A stretch of 64,000 nt of DNA from an uncultured Bifidobacterium sp. (GTDB lineage Bacteria > Actinomycetota > Actinomycetes > Actinomycetales > Bifidobacteriaceae), in NCBI RefSeq assembly GCF_949292005.1, contig NZ_CASEXV010000059.1:17537-81536 (forward strand), given 5' to 3'. The number at the start of each line of letters is the position of its first letter. Positions within the stretch are counted from its first letter, which is position 1. The notes under the pieces are model-generated. The model was not told where the DNA came from and ran no database searches. It was given only the letters and a program-made list of their open reading frames with translations. The translations under genes were made by a program, and so were the position numbers. Below are positions 35,126-43,575 of this stretch, in pieces.

Positions 35126-37198
35126 ATGCTTCGCGAATTTGCCGTTGACGTCATTCATCCGACCACCGAGAGGGATACGATCTTCTCTCTGCTGGACAAT
35201 CGCGCCGCGCGCGACCCGTCCGACATCATCGCCGAGAGACAGTTGGCTCCCTCTCGCCGCTGGGTCACGGTCACGGCCGCGGACATGCTTAACCGAGTGA
35301 GGGCCGTCGCCCGTGGGCTTCTGGCCTTGGGCGCGGGCAAGGGCAGCCGAGTCGTGGTCTACTCGCCGACCTGCTACGACTGGGGGGTCGTCGATTTCGC
35401 GTGCGCGGCGGTGGGCGCCATATCCGTGCCGATCTACGAAACAGATTCCGAACAGCAGGCGGCGACGATTGTCGAGGACGTGACTCCCGTCATCGCCTTC
35501 GCGGGCGACTACGACCACGCTCAGGCGCTGGAGCGCATCCGCAGGAAGTCACCATCCCTCACCGCCGTGTTCAATTTCGAGGCCGAGGGGTTGGATGCGG
35601 TCGTCGACTTCGGTGAATCGGTGAGTGAGGACGTCCTTGATGAGGCCATCTCGAAGGTCAAGGCGGATGATCCCTCCACCATCGTGTACACGTCCGGCTC
35701 CACAGGGAAGCCCAAAGGCGCGGTCCTTTCCAACAGGAACTTCACGCATATCGTCTACGCTGGTTATGACGTTCTTGGCGAGATGCTGTATCAGCCGACA
35801 CGTCTTCTCCTGTTCCTGCCTCTTGCGCACTGCTTCGCCAGATACATCGAGTATGTGGCCATCGGAGCGCATGGCGTGGTCGGCTATCTTCCCAGCGCCA
35901 AGCGCCTGCTTTCCGACCTGAGAAGCTTCAAACCGACCTACCTTCTCGGCGTTCCACGAGTGTTCGAGAAGGTGTACAACGCCGCGTCGCAGAAGGCGGG
36001 CGCTGGAATCCGTGGGAGGATATTCGCGCGAGCCTTCGACCATTTCGTGGCATGGTCCAAGGACGAGGGGAACCATTCGTTGGCCGCGAAGGCCGCGCAT
36101 GTGTTCTATGAGAAAACGGTGGGGACGTCCATGAGGTCGGCGCTCGGTCCCAATCTTCGGTACCTCGCATGTGGAGGGGCTCCGATCAACCCCGATCTGG
36201 CTCATTTCTTCAATGGCCTCGACGGGATAACCTTCATTCAGGGATATGGGATGACGGAGACCGCAGCCCCGTGCGTGGTCAATTTCGAGAAGGCAAACAG
36301 GGTTGGTTCCGTGGGCCGTCCGGGGCCCGGCATCGCGGTGAAGCTCGCCGATGATGACGAACTGCTCATCAAGGGCCCCAACATCTTCCTGGGGTACTAC
36401 AACCAGCCTGAGATGACGAAGCAGACGTTGGATGCGGACGGATGGCTGCACAGCGGCGATCTTGCGTCGATCGACGATGATGGCTTCATCTATATAACGG
36501 GCCGCAAGAAGGACATCATCATCACCGCGGGCGGAAAGAACGTCAGTCCCGCTCCATTGGAAGGGATCATCGATTCGTGCCCCATCGTTTCCCATTCGGT
36601 GGTGATCGGCGACGGCAAACCCTTCGTCTCGGCTTTGGTGGCGTTGGAGCCGGATATGGTCCGGTCGTGGCTGGCCGGGCAGGGACTGGACTCGACAGCT
36701 CCCATGTCTTCGATCGCAAGGAACGATGCCGTGCGGTCCTATGTGCAGGAGTTCGTCGATCAAGCCAATGATGGGGTGTCCCGCGCGGAATCGGTGAGGA
36801 AGTTCGCCATTCTGGACGAGGATTTCACACAGGATTCCGGAACGTTGACGCCCAGTATGAAAGTGGTCCGCGCGAAGGTCATATCGCGATTCGCGTCGGT
36901 GATAGACAATGAGATCTACACCCCCAAAGGCGGCTCACGTCCACTTCCCGCGACCGTCAAGATTCTCGACAGAACGACCGAGACGGTGCGTCAGGCCTCG
37001 GAGACGGTGCGTCAGGCCTCGGAGACGGTGACACCGAAGGTTATGCAGGCGCTCGATCAGGCGAAGGCGAGCGTCAACGACCGGTGGAAGTCATCCCATG
37101 ACGGCAAGAGTGTCGACGATGTCTCCGAACAGGATGAGACCGAATCCGATGGGGGAACGGACCCCGGACTTCCCGATGACCAGGAGGCGGCTCGGTAA
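35126..37198 (+). CDS. Long-chain acyl-CoA synthetase (AMP-binding family), copy 2 with C-terminal tail
   Basis: The AMP-binding core repeats the motifs of the 28099 gene: VYTSGSTGKPKGAVLSNRN, FIQGYGMTETAAPCVV, GWLHSGDLASIDDDGFI and ITGRKKDIIITAGGKNVSP. The 600-residue ligase ends near TPSMKVVRAKVISRFASVID, after which a tail of about 80 residues follows: a TETVRQAS heptad-like repeat (copies encoded by a tandem 21-bp duplication), a short helix and a very acidic, Asp/Glu-rich end. The tail is absent from copy 1 and might mediate protein contact. The start is leaderless. The final codons overlap the def start by 1 nt (taATG), so def is probably co-translated. Confidence 0.9.
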   Translation: MLREFAVDVIHPTTERDTIFSLLDNRAARDPSDIIAERQLAPSRRWVTVTAADMLNRVRAVARGLLALGAGKGSRVVVYSPTCYDWGVVDFACAAVGAISVPIYETDSEQQAATIVEDVTPVIAFAGDYDHAQALERIRRKSPSLTAVFNFEAEGLDAVVDFGESVSEDVLDEAISKVKADDPSTIVYTSGSTGKPKGAVLSNRNFTHIVYAGYDVLGEMLYQPTRLLLFLPLAHCFARYIEYVAIGAHGVVGYLPSAKRLLSDLRSFKPTYLLGVPRVFEKVYNAASQKAGAGIRGRIFARAFDHFVAWSKDEGNHSLAAKAAHVFYEKTVGTSMRSALGPNLRYLACGGAPINPDLAHFFNGLDGITFIQGYGMTETAAPCVVNFEKANRVGSVGRPGPGIAVKLADDDELLIKGPNIFLGYYNQPEMTKQTLDADGWLHSGDLASIDDDGFIYITGRKKDIIITAGGKNVSPAPLEGIIDSCPIVSHSVVIGDGKPFVSALVALEPDMVRSWLAGQGLDSTAPMSSIARNDAVRSYVQEFVDQANDGVSRAESVRKFAILDEDFTQDSGTLTPSMKVVRAKVISRFASVIDNEIYTPKGGSRPLPATVKILDRTTETVRQASETVRQASETVTPKVMQALDQAKASVNDRWKSSHDGKSVDDVSEQDETESDGGTDPGLPDDQEAAR
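36980..37030 (+). repeat. 21-bp tandem repeat within coding sequence
   Basis: Two perfect 21-nt copies (36980-37000 and 37001-37021) plus the first 9 nt of a third. They encode repeats of ETVRQAS in the tail of the acyl-CoA ligase. Confidence 0.9.
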
Positions 37199-37689
37199 TG
37201 GCGATACGCGATATCCGGACGGTGCCCGATCCCGTGCTGCGAACGCCATGCGATCCTATCGGCGCAGTCACCCCGGCGGTCAGGCGCCTCGTCCGCGATC
37301 TTCTCGACACCGTCGACGATCCGGGAAGGGCGGGGCTATCTGCGAATCAGATAGGCGTCGGACTCCGGGCGTTCTCCTACAACATAGATGGAACCGTCGG
37401 CTACATCCTTAATCCCGTCATCGAGGAGACAAGCGGGGAGCAGTACGGCGACGAGGGATGCCTGTCACTGCCGGGACTGTGGTACGCCACGCGTCGCGCC
37501 GATTACGCGCGGTGCCGAGGGACCGATCTGGACGGCAAAACCGTTGTTCTCGAAGGGCGCGGTGTGATGGGCCGGATGATCCAGCATGAGTGTGACCATC
37601 TTGATGGACATGTTTATATCGACCGTTTGGAGAGGGATGAGCGCAAAGCCGCTCTGAGACAGATGCGCTCCTTCTCCCGGAGCGCGTAG
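37198..37689 (+). CDS. def: Peptide deformylase
   Basis: All three deformylase motifs are present: motif 1 as GLSANQIGVG, motif 2 as DEGCLSLPG with the metal-binding Cys, and motif 3 as QHECDHLDG with the HExxH metal site. The enzyme removes the formyl group from nascent proteins. Motif 1 has Ser in place of the usual Ala (GLAANQIG), a common variant. At 163 residues it is of normal length. Its start overlaps the stop of the acyl-CoA ligase, which points to co-transcription rather than the more usual def-fmt pairing; no fmt gene is seen here. Confidence 0.95.
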   Translation: MAIRDIRTVPDPVLRTPCDPIGAVTPAVRRLVRDLLDTVDDPGRAGLSANQIGVGLRAFSYNIDGTVGYILNPVIEETSGEQYGDEGCLSLPGLWYATRRADYARCRGTDLDGKTVVLEGRGVMGRMIQHECDHLDGHVYIDRLERDERKAALRQMRSFSRSA

Positions 37690-37716
37690 AAACCCGCCAA
37701 GACATCCTGTTCCCCG

Positions 37717-37745
37717 TTTCCCGAAACGGGAAAATATGCTAGAAT
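37717..37745 (+). promoter_or_regulatory. Hairpin and -10-like box upstream of rpsB
   Basis: A 7-bp hairpin (tttcccg-aaa-cgggaaa, 37717-37733) could end the def transcript. It is followed directly by TATGCT (37735-37740) overlapping TAGAAT (37740-37745), likely the rpsB -10. The rpsB leader would then be about 170-180 nt, containing ggtgg...ccacc arms near 37765-37795. Confidence 0.5.
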
Positions 37746-37924
37746 TCCGCCTTGTGCGTCGTTAGGTGGCCGTCGTGTCGTGATGGATGTCCACCGGAAG
37801 ATTCCATATGTCAACCTGACGCACCAATTCGCGTCATGCACACGATGGACTGTGTCGGTCGGCTCGCAGGAGTTGCACTCAGATCCGCATGGCCAGGCAA
37901 TAACCGACAAAGGAAGGCACAATT

Positions 37925-38776
37925 ATGGCTCAGATCACCATGAGCGACATGCTAAAGTCCGGATTGCATTTCGGACATCAAACTCGTCGTTGGAACCCGA
38001 AGATGAAGCAGTACATCCTCACCCAACGCAACGGCATCCACATCATCAACCTGTTCAAGTCGCTCGACATGATCGACAAGGCCTACGACTTCATCAAGAC
38101 CACCGTCGCCCATAATGGCACCGTGCTCTTCGTTGGAACCAAGAAGCAGGCGCAGGACTCCATCAAGACCCAGGCCACTCGTGTGAACATGCCCTACGTC
38201 TCGGAGCGCTGGCTCGGCGGGATGCTCACGAATTTCCAGACCGTCTCCAAGCGCGTCTCGCGCCTGAAGGAGCTTGAGGAGATGGACTTCTCCGACGTGC
38301 ACGGATCGGGATACACCAAGAAGGAGCTTCTCCTCCTTGAGCGCGAGAAGGACAAGCTTGAGAAGCAGCTCGGCGGAATCCGCAACATGACCCGCACGCC
38401 GTCAGCCCTGTTCATCGTGGACATCAACAAGGAAGCCCTTGCCGTTCAGGATGCCAAGAAGCTCGGCATTCCGGTCGTCGCAGTGGTCGACACCAACACC
38501 GATCCCGATCTCGTGGATTACCCGATTCCCGCCAACGACGATGCCATTCGCGGCATTGATCTTCTCACCACGCTGATGGCCGACGCGGTCGCAGATGGTC
38601 TGCTGGAGCGTTCGGGCAAAGCCGAGAAGGCCGCCGACGCCAACGAGCAGCCCATGGCCGCATGGGAGAAGGATCTCCTCGCCGGAGACTCCGCATCCGC
38701 CGAGGCCGAGAAGCCCGCAGAGAAAGCCGACGAGGCGAAGGCTTCCGAAGCTGCCCCAGCGACGGCCGAAGCCTGA
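37925..38776 (+). CDS. rpsB: Small ribosomal subunit protein S2
   Basis: MAQITMSDMLKSGLHFGHQTRRWNPKM is the S2 N-terminus (given here only in part as GLHFGHQTRRWNPKM), and LFVGTKKQAQDSI, RWLGGMLTNFQT, and IPVVAVVDTNTDPDLVDYPIPANDDA are diagnostic. S2 binds late to the 30S head. The C-terminus carries a low-complexity Ala/Glu/Lys extension of about 45 residues (AEAEKPAEKADEAKASEAA), typical of actinobacterial S2. The start ATG 37925 follows AAAGGAAGG. The long untranslated leader suggests autoregulation by S2, as in other bacteria, but a specific S2-binding element was not verified. It heads the rpsB-tsf pair. Confidence 0.97.
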   Translation: MAQITMSDMLKSGLHFGHQTRRWNPKMKQYILTQRNGIHIINLFKSLDMIDKAYDFIKTTVAHNGTVLFVGTKKQAQDSIKTQATRVNMPYVSERWLGGMLTNFQTVSKRVSRLKELEEMDFSDVHGSGYTKKELLLLEREKDKLEKQLGGIRNMTRTPSALFIVDINKEALAVQDAKKLGIPVVAVVDTNTDPDLVDYPIPANDDAIRGIDLLTTLMADAVADGLLERSGKAEKAADANEQPMAAWEKDLLAGDSASAEAEKPAEKADEAKASEAAPATAEA

Positions 38777-38791
38777 GTCCACACAGTCGTT

Positions 38792-38814
38792 CCCCACGCC
38801 CTCTGGGCGTGGGG
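38792..38814 (+). terminator. 10-bp hairpin between rpsB and tsf (attenuator)
   Basis: ccccacgccc (38792-38801) and gggcgtgggg (38805-38814) pair perfectly around a 3-nt loop. With no T-run it is more likely a partial terminator or mRNA processing element that sets the S2:EF-Ts ratio. Confidence 0.7.
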
Positions 38815-38841
38815 CACCGTTATCTTAATTGGAGGAAACCA

Positions 38842-39717
38842 ATGGCAGCAATCACAGCGGCGTTGATCAAGCAGGTCCGTGAGGACACCGGAGCCGGGAT
38901 GCTTGATGTCAAGAACGCATTGACCGAGGCTGAGGGTGATGTCGCCCGCGCCAAGGAGATCATCCGTGCCAAAGGCATTCAGGCTGCGGGAAAGCGTGAG
39001 GGCCGCAAAGCCCAGGAGGGGACCATCGCCTCCGTCGTCATCGACTCGGCGGATGGTCAGACCGGATATGCGGTCGAGCTGAATTCCGAAACCGATTTCG
39101 TCGCCAAGACGCCGAAGTTCGTCGAATTCGCGGACTCCGTGTTGAACGCGGCCGTCGCGGCGTCCGCAAATGACGTTGACTCCGTGCTTGACGCGCCCAT
39201 GAACGGCTCCACCGTGCGCGAGGAGGTCGAAGAGGCCGCGTCGCTGTTCGGCGAGCATGTGAAGATCGGTAACGTCGTCAAGGTCGAGGGACCCCATGTC
39301 GAGATCTACGCGCATCGTAAGTCGGCTGAGATGCCCCCGAGCATCGTCGCGATAATCGCCACGGATGAGGGTGGCGCTTCCGTCGCCCATGACGCGGCGT
39401 TGCAGATCTCCGCCATGTCGCCCCGCTGGCTCGCCCGCGAGGATGTGGACTCCGATGTGCTTGAGTCCGAGCGTCGCGTCGCTATGGATAAGACGACCGA
39501 GGAGCTCACGGCCAAGGGCAAGCCCGAAGCGGTCATCGAGAAAATCGCCCCGAAGATCGTCGAGGGCCGTCTCAACGCCTTCTACAAGGAGAACGTGCTT
39601 CTCGACCAGGCCTATGTCAAGGATCCCTCCAAAAGCGTTGGTGATTTGTTCGCCGAGGCGGGAGGCAAGGTCGTAGCCTTCGCCCGTGTCGAGGTAGGCA
39701 AGTCATCGGAGGAGTAG
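38842..39717 (+). CDS. tsf: Translation elongation factor Ts
   Basis: The product (291 residues) begins MAAITAALIKQVREDTGAGM, followed by LDVKNALTEAEGDVARAKEI as in the UBA-like N-terminal domain; the conserved TDFVAK motif that contacts EF-Tu is seen as ETDFVAKTPKF. EF-Ts is the guanine-nucleotide exchange factor for EF-Tu. The start ATG 38842 has a strong GGAGGAAA site; an open frame continuing upstream into rpsB in another frame is not coding. It shares a transcript with rpsB through the hairpin between them and is followed by a strong terminator. Confidence 0.97.
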   Translation: MAAITAALIKQVREDTGAGMLDVKNALTEAEGDVARAKEIIRAKGIQAAGKREGRKAQEGTIASVVIDSADGQTGYAVELNSETDFVAKTPKFVEFADSVLNAAVAASANDVDSVLDAPMNGSTVREEVEEAASLFGEHVKIGNVVKVEGPHVEIYAHRKSAEMPPSIVAIIATDEGGASVAHDAALQISAMSPRWLAREDVDSDVLESERRVAMDKTTEELTAKGKPEAVIEKIAPKIVEGRLNAFYKENVLLDQAYVKDPSKSVGDLFAEAGGKVVAFARVEVGKSSEE

Positions 39718-39742
39718 TGGTTTGCGCCGACGTGTGTCGGCG

Positions 39743-39792
39743 CGCCGGTGGCGGTGGGATCTGAGACCAGACCCACCGCCACCGGCGTTTTT
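39743..39792 (+). terminator. Strong Rho-independent terminator after tsf
   Basis: Arms 39743-39758 (cgccggtggcggtggg) and 39772-39787 pair perfectly over 16 bp with a 13-nt loop and are followed by ttttt. Confidence 0.92.
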
Positions 39793-39965
39793 ATGTCTGT
39801 GCCACCGCCGTGGTACCGGCCATCCCAGTGCTTCGGTATCCATGGCGTGCCATAGGCGGAGGCCACCATCCTCTCCGAAGTGTCGTTGTTGCTGTATACG
39901 CTTGACATGATTTATGCAATGCCGGTGCGCCGGAACACTGATCCGGTGGAGGATGGAGAACGGTA

Positions 39966-40712
39966 ATGACGGATGACAAGGGGAACGCCCCGCGGCGAGT
40001 TCTGCTCAAACTATCGGGAGAGGCCTTCGGTGGAGGCTCGGTCGGGTTGGACACCACCATTATTCGACGGATCGCGCGGGAGATAACGGATGCCGTGACA
40101 CGGGGAGTCCAGGTGGCGATCGTTGTCGGCGGAGGGAACTTCTTCCGTGGCGCAGAGCTTCAACAGGCCGGCATCGATCGTAGCCGTGGGGATTATATGG
40201 GCATGTTGGGCACAGTGATGAACTGCTTGGCCCTTCAGGATTTCCTTGAGCAGGAGGGACAGGCCACCAGAGTCCAGACCGCGATCGCCATGGGGCAGGT
40301 CGCCGAGCCGTACATTCCACTCAAGGCAATAAGACATCTCGAGAAGGGCCGGGTCGTCATTTTCGGGGCTGGGGCGGGAATGCCCTACTTCTCGACCGAT
40401 ACGGTGTCGATTCAACGCTCGTTGGAGATTCACTGCGATGAGGTCCTGATGGGCAAGAACGGCGTGGACGGTGTGTACACGGCGGATCCGAGAAGGGATT
40501 CGGCTGCTCGTCGATTCGACGCGTTGAGCTACACCCGGGCCCTTGTCGACAATCTTTCCGTCATGGACGCATCGGCGCTCTCCATGGCTCGAGACAACCA
40601 TCAGAGCATTCGCGTTTTCGGTCTTGAGGGCGAAGGCAACGTCACATCAGCAATTCTTGGATGTCCCATTGGTACTCTTGTGTCGGACGTCGAGTCTAGC
40701 GTTGCCGAATAG
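39966..40712 (+). CDS. pyrH: UMP kinase
   Basis: At 248 residues this is the bacterial hexameric UMP kinase of the amino-acid kinase fold: RRVLLKLSGEAFGG, VAIVVGGGNFFRGA, DYMGMLGTVMNCLALQ, and VIFGAGAGMPYFSTDT are its motifs, with KNGVDGVYTADPR near the C-terminus. It converts UMP to UDP. The start ATG 39966 is preceded by GGAGGATGGAG. It is separated from tsf by the terminator and has its own promoter region, then leads the pyrH-frr-cdsA-rlmN run. Confidence 0.97.
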   Translation: MTDDKGNAPRRVLLKLSGEAFGGGSVGLDTTIIRRIAREITDAVTRGVQVAIVVGGGNFFRGAELQQAGIDRSRGDYMGMLGTVMNCLALQDFLEQEGQATRVQTAIAMGQVAEPYIPLKAIRHLEKGRVVIFGAGAGMPYFSTDTVSIQRSLEIHCDEVLMGKNGVDGVYTADPRRDSAARRFDALSYTRALVDNLSVMDASALSMARDNHQSIRVFGLEGEGNVTSAILGCPIGTLVSDVESSVAE

Positions 40713-40790
40713 GTCGGCTACCGCATAAGGTGTTCAGAGTCGAATCGCGGCGTCCGATGGCGTCGGGCAGCAGATAAGCGGAGGTACATG

Positions 40791-41345
40791 ATGGCAACAG
40801 CAGTCACACAGGCCAAGGAGCAGATGGCGAAGTCCGTTGAGGCGACGAAGGAGAATTTCTCGGGAATCCGCACGGGGCGCGCCAATCCAGGTCTGCTTAA
40901 CGGTCTGACCGTCGATTATTACGGAGTTCCCACTCCAATCAAGTCGGTCGCATCCATAGGCGTTCCCGAACCACGCACCCTTTCCGTCACACCCTTCGAC
41001 GCTTCCCAGACCAACGCCGTCGAGAAGGCGATACGCGATTCCGATCTCGGCGTCAGCCCCCGGCGTGACGGCAACGTCATCCGGCTGACTATGCCAGAGC
41101 TCACGGAGGAGCGGCGCAAGGAGTACGTCAAACTGGCGAAGACGAGGGCCGAGGACGGCAAGATCGCCGTGCGCAACATCCGGCGCAAGGCGAAGGAGGA
41201 TATCGACAAATCCGTCAAGGATGGCGATATGGGCGAGGATGAAGGCGACCGTCTTCTCAAGGAGCTTGACAAGGTGACGAAGCAGACCACCGATCAGTTG
41301 GACGACCTCTTTGAGACCAAGCGCAAGGAGATCATGGAGGTCTGA
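40791..41345 (+). CDS. frr: Ribosome recycling factor
   Basis: The 184-residue product has RTGRANPGLLNGLTVDYYGV, PTPIKSVASIGVPEPRTLSV and the coiled-coil domain LTEERRKEYVKLAKTRAEDGK, with VRNIRRKAKEDI after it. RRF works with EF-G to split post-termination ribosomes. Two adjacent ATG codons exist (40788 and 40791); GGAGG at 40780-40784 lies 3 nt from the first and 6 nt from the second, so 40791 is preferred. It follows pyrH by about 80 nt and precedes cdsA by 30 nt. Confidence 0.97.
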   Translation: MATAVTQAKEQMAKSVEATKENFSGIRTGRANPGLLNGLTVDYYGVPTPIKSVASIGVPEPRTLSVTPFDASQTNAVEKAIRDSDLGVSPRRDGNVIRLTMPELTEERRKEYVKLAKTRAEDGKIAVRNIRRKAKEDIDKSVKDGDMGEDEGDRLLKELDKVTKQTTDQLDDLFETKRKEIMEV

Positions 41346-41375
41346 CGGCGGTGTCCGCCTCGGAAAGGTGCCGTG

Positions 41376-42362
41376 ATGGTCGATAGCGTCGGAGAAGACG
41401 GACGTCAGGAACCGCAGAAGGTCGTTGACCAGATCAACAAACGCGCGGGAAGGAACATGCCACAGGCCGTGGGAACGGCCGTACTTCTCATCGGAATCAT
41501 TCTTGCGTGTCTGCTGACCAGCATCCAGGTTTTCGTGATCCTCATAGTGGTGTTCATGGTGCTCGCGCTCTGGGAGCTTCGTGTCGATTTCGCCACGGTG
41601 GGGTTGCATATTCCCGTCATCACCCTATGGCTGTGCTCGGCAGGCATGCTCCTGTCGTCCTACTACGCGCCCAGGCACGCCGAGGCGATGGCGATGTCCT
41701 CGATTATCGCGCTGTTCGCCGTCGTCGTGATGTCAACGATGCGGGTGACGTATGGAAACCACATATCGCTGGCCGTCGCGGGCAAGCTCGCGTCGTCGGA
41801 TCCGCGTGTGGGCACACCCGATTCGGCTGTTCCCATCGATCCACCCCACCACAGCCGCATGAGCAATCTCGCCGTCTCCGTGTTCAGCCTGATGTATGTC
41901 CCCGTTCTTGCGGGCAGCATTATTTTGTCCCTGACCTTTCATGGCCATCCGGTGGCCCATGCCATCATGCTGGTCTTCCTTCCGGCGTTGAGCGACACCG
42001 GTGGATTGTTCGCAGGGGCGTGGTTCGGGAAGCACAAGCTTTCGCCGCGGATATCCCCGAAAAAATCCGTCGAGGGGCTTATCGGCTCGATTGCCCTGGC
42101 TATGCTCGGAGCGTTCGTCATCTTTGCCGTGACGTATCCAGGACAATGGTCGAAGCTATGGTGGGCGCCGATTGTGATGGGCGTTATGGTGGGAATCGTG
42201 GGCACGTTCGGTGACCTGTGCGCTTCGATGCTGAAAAGAGACATAGGAATCAAGGACATGGGCCATTTGCTCAAAGGGCATGGCGGTGTGATGGATAGGG
42301 TCGATTCGATTCTGCTTTCCGCGCCTTTTCTGACTGTTCTGCTATGGATGACGGGAATGTGA
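41376..42362 (+). CDS. cdsA: Phosphatidate cytidylyltransferase
   Basis: CdsA makes CDP-diacylglycerol, the precursor for phosphatidylglycerol and cardiolipin, in the cytoplasmic membrane. Multiple hydrophobic helices lead to the C-terminal signature SMLKRDIGIKDMGHLLKGHGG followed by VMDRVDS, which matches the family consensus. The product is 328 residues. A hydrophilic insertion lies between two helices (SDPRVGTPDSAVPIDPPHHS). The start ATG 41376 has GGAAAGG at good spacing; an overlapping GTG 41373 is an alternative. Its stop overlaps the rlmN start by 1 nt (tgATG). PgsA-like at 52394 would use its product. Confidence 0.95.
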   Translation: MVDSVGEDGRQEPQKVVDQINKRAGRNMPQAVGTAVLLIGIILACLLTSIQVFVILIVVFMVLALWELRVDFATVGLHIPVITLWLCSAGMLLSSYYAPRHAEAMAMSSIIALFAVVVMSTMRVTYGNHISLAVAGKLASSDPRVGTPDSAVPIDPPHHSRMSNLAVSVFSLMYVPVLAGSIILSLTFHGHPVAHAIMLVFLPALSDTGGLFAGAWFGKHKLSPRISPKKSVEGLIGSIALAMLGAFVIFAVTYPGQWSKLWWAPIVMGVMVGIVGTFGDLCASMLKRDIGIKDMGHLLKGHGGVMDRVDSILLSAPFLTVLLWMTGM

Positions 42363-43498
42363 TGAGTGACGACGTTTTCCGCGAGGTGCTGTCCCGCGGT
42401 CACAATCCGCGTGGGAAGGCACCCCGACACTTCGCCGACATGACCGACGACGAGGCCAGCGAGACCGTGGCTGGACTGGACATTCCACGTTTCCGAGCGA
42501 AACAGCTGGCCTCGCACTACTATTCCCATGGTGATGTCAAGGCGGAGGATTTCACCGATTTTCCCAAGGATTTGCGCCAGCGCATCGGTGATGTCTTCTT
42601 CCCCCAGCTCATCACGGAAGTCACACGGCAGATCGCGGATGAGGGGATGACCGTCAAAACGCTGTGGAGACTTTTCGACGGCTCCAGAATCGAATCCGTT
42701 CTTATGAGATATCCACGCAGGGCCACTTTGTGCATTTCCAGTCAGGTGGGCTGTGGGATGGCGTGCCCATTCTGCGCGACGGGGCATCTGGGATTGACTC
42801 GGAACATGTCGACGGGCGAGATCCTTGAGCAGGTACGGGTCGCGGCGCGGACGATGCGTGATGGAGGTATGGCCGGAGGACCCGGAAGGCTGAGCAATGT
42901 GGTTTTCATGGGTATGGGGGAGCCCATGGCCAATTACCGTTCGGTTCTGGCCGCAGTGAGGAGGATATGCGCCCCCGCACCCGATGGCTTCGGAATATCG
43001 GCCCGGAACATCACGATATCTACGGTTGGGGTGGTTCCCGGAATCCGTAAGTTGGCGGGCGAGGGGCTTCCTGTACGGCTGGCGGTGTCCCTACACGCGG
43101 CTGGGGATGAGCTGCGCGACGAGCTCGTACCGATGAACCGCAAGTTCGACACCACGAAGGTTCTGGACGCGGCGCATGACTACTACAAGGCCAGCGGGCG
43201 CAGGGTGAGCATCGAATACGCCCTGATGCGTGGAATCAACGACCAGCCTGAGCATGCAACTCTGTTGGCCAAAAGACTCAACCACTACGGTGACGATTGG
43301 GCGCATGTCAACCCCATCCCGCTCAATCCGATCGAGGGTTCCCGATGGACGGCCTCGAAACCTGAGGATGAGCGGCGTTTTCTGGACATACTCCACCGTT
43401 CGGGAATCACGGCCACGCTCCGTGACACGCGGGGAAGCGACATCGATGGAGCCTGTGGCCAGTTGGCCGCCAAAGTGGAGGACTCCTCCACTGAGTGA
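42362..43498 (+). CDS. rlmN: 23S rRNA/tRNA adenine-C2 methyltransferase RlmN
   Basis: This radical SAM enzyme methylates C2 of A2503 in 23S rRNA and A37 in some tRNAs. The cluster-binding motif is CGMACPFCATG (CxxxCxxC), followed by NMSTGEILEQV, VVFMGMGEPMANY, and ISTVGVVPGIRKLA. SLHAAGDELRDELVPMNRKF is the second half, and the catalytic Cys near the C-terminus lies in DIDGACGQLAAK. The length of 378 residues is normal. The start at 42362 shares a base with the cdsA stop; the frame upstream (42344) would lie inside cdsA. Confidence 0.96.
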   Translation: MSDDVFREVLSRGHNPRGKAPRHFADMTDDEASETVAGLDIPRFRAKQLASHYYSHGDVKAEDFTDFPKDLRQRIGDVFFPQLITEVTRQIADEGMTVKTLWRLFDGSRIESVLMRYPRRATLCISSQVGCGMACPFCATGHLGLTRNMSTGEILEQVRVAARTMRDGGMAGGPGRLSNVVFMGMGEPMANYRSVLAAVRRICAPAPDGFGISARNITISTVGVVPGIRKLAGEGLPVRLAVSLHAAGDELRDELVPMNRKFDTTKVLDAAHDYYKASGRRVSIEYALMRGINDQPEHATLLAKRLNHYGDDWAHVNPIPLNPIEGSRWTASKPEDERRFLDILHRSGITATLRDTRGSDIDGACGQLAAKVEDSSTE

Positions 43499-43575
43499 GA
43501 GATGAGATGTCCCCGATATGAGGGGACGGTACTGTGGGTCGCAGAATGCAACGGTTCGTATGCGGGGAGGTCGTC

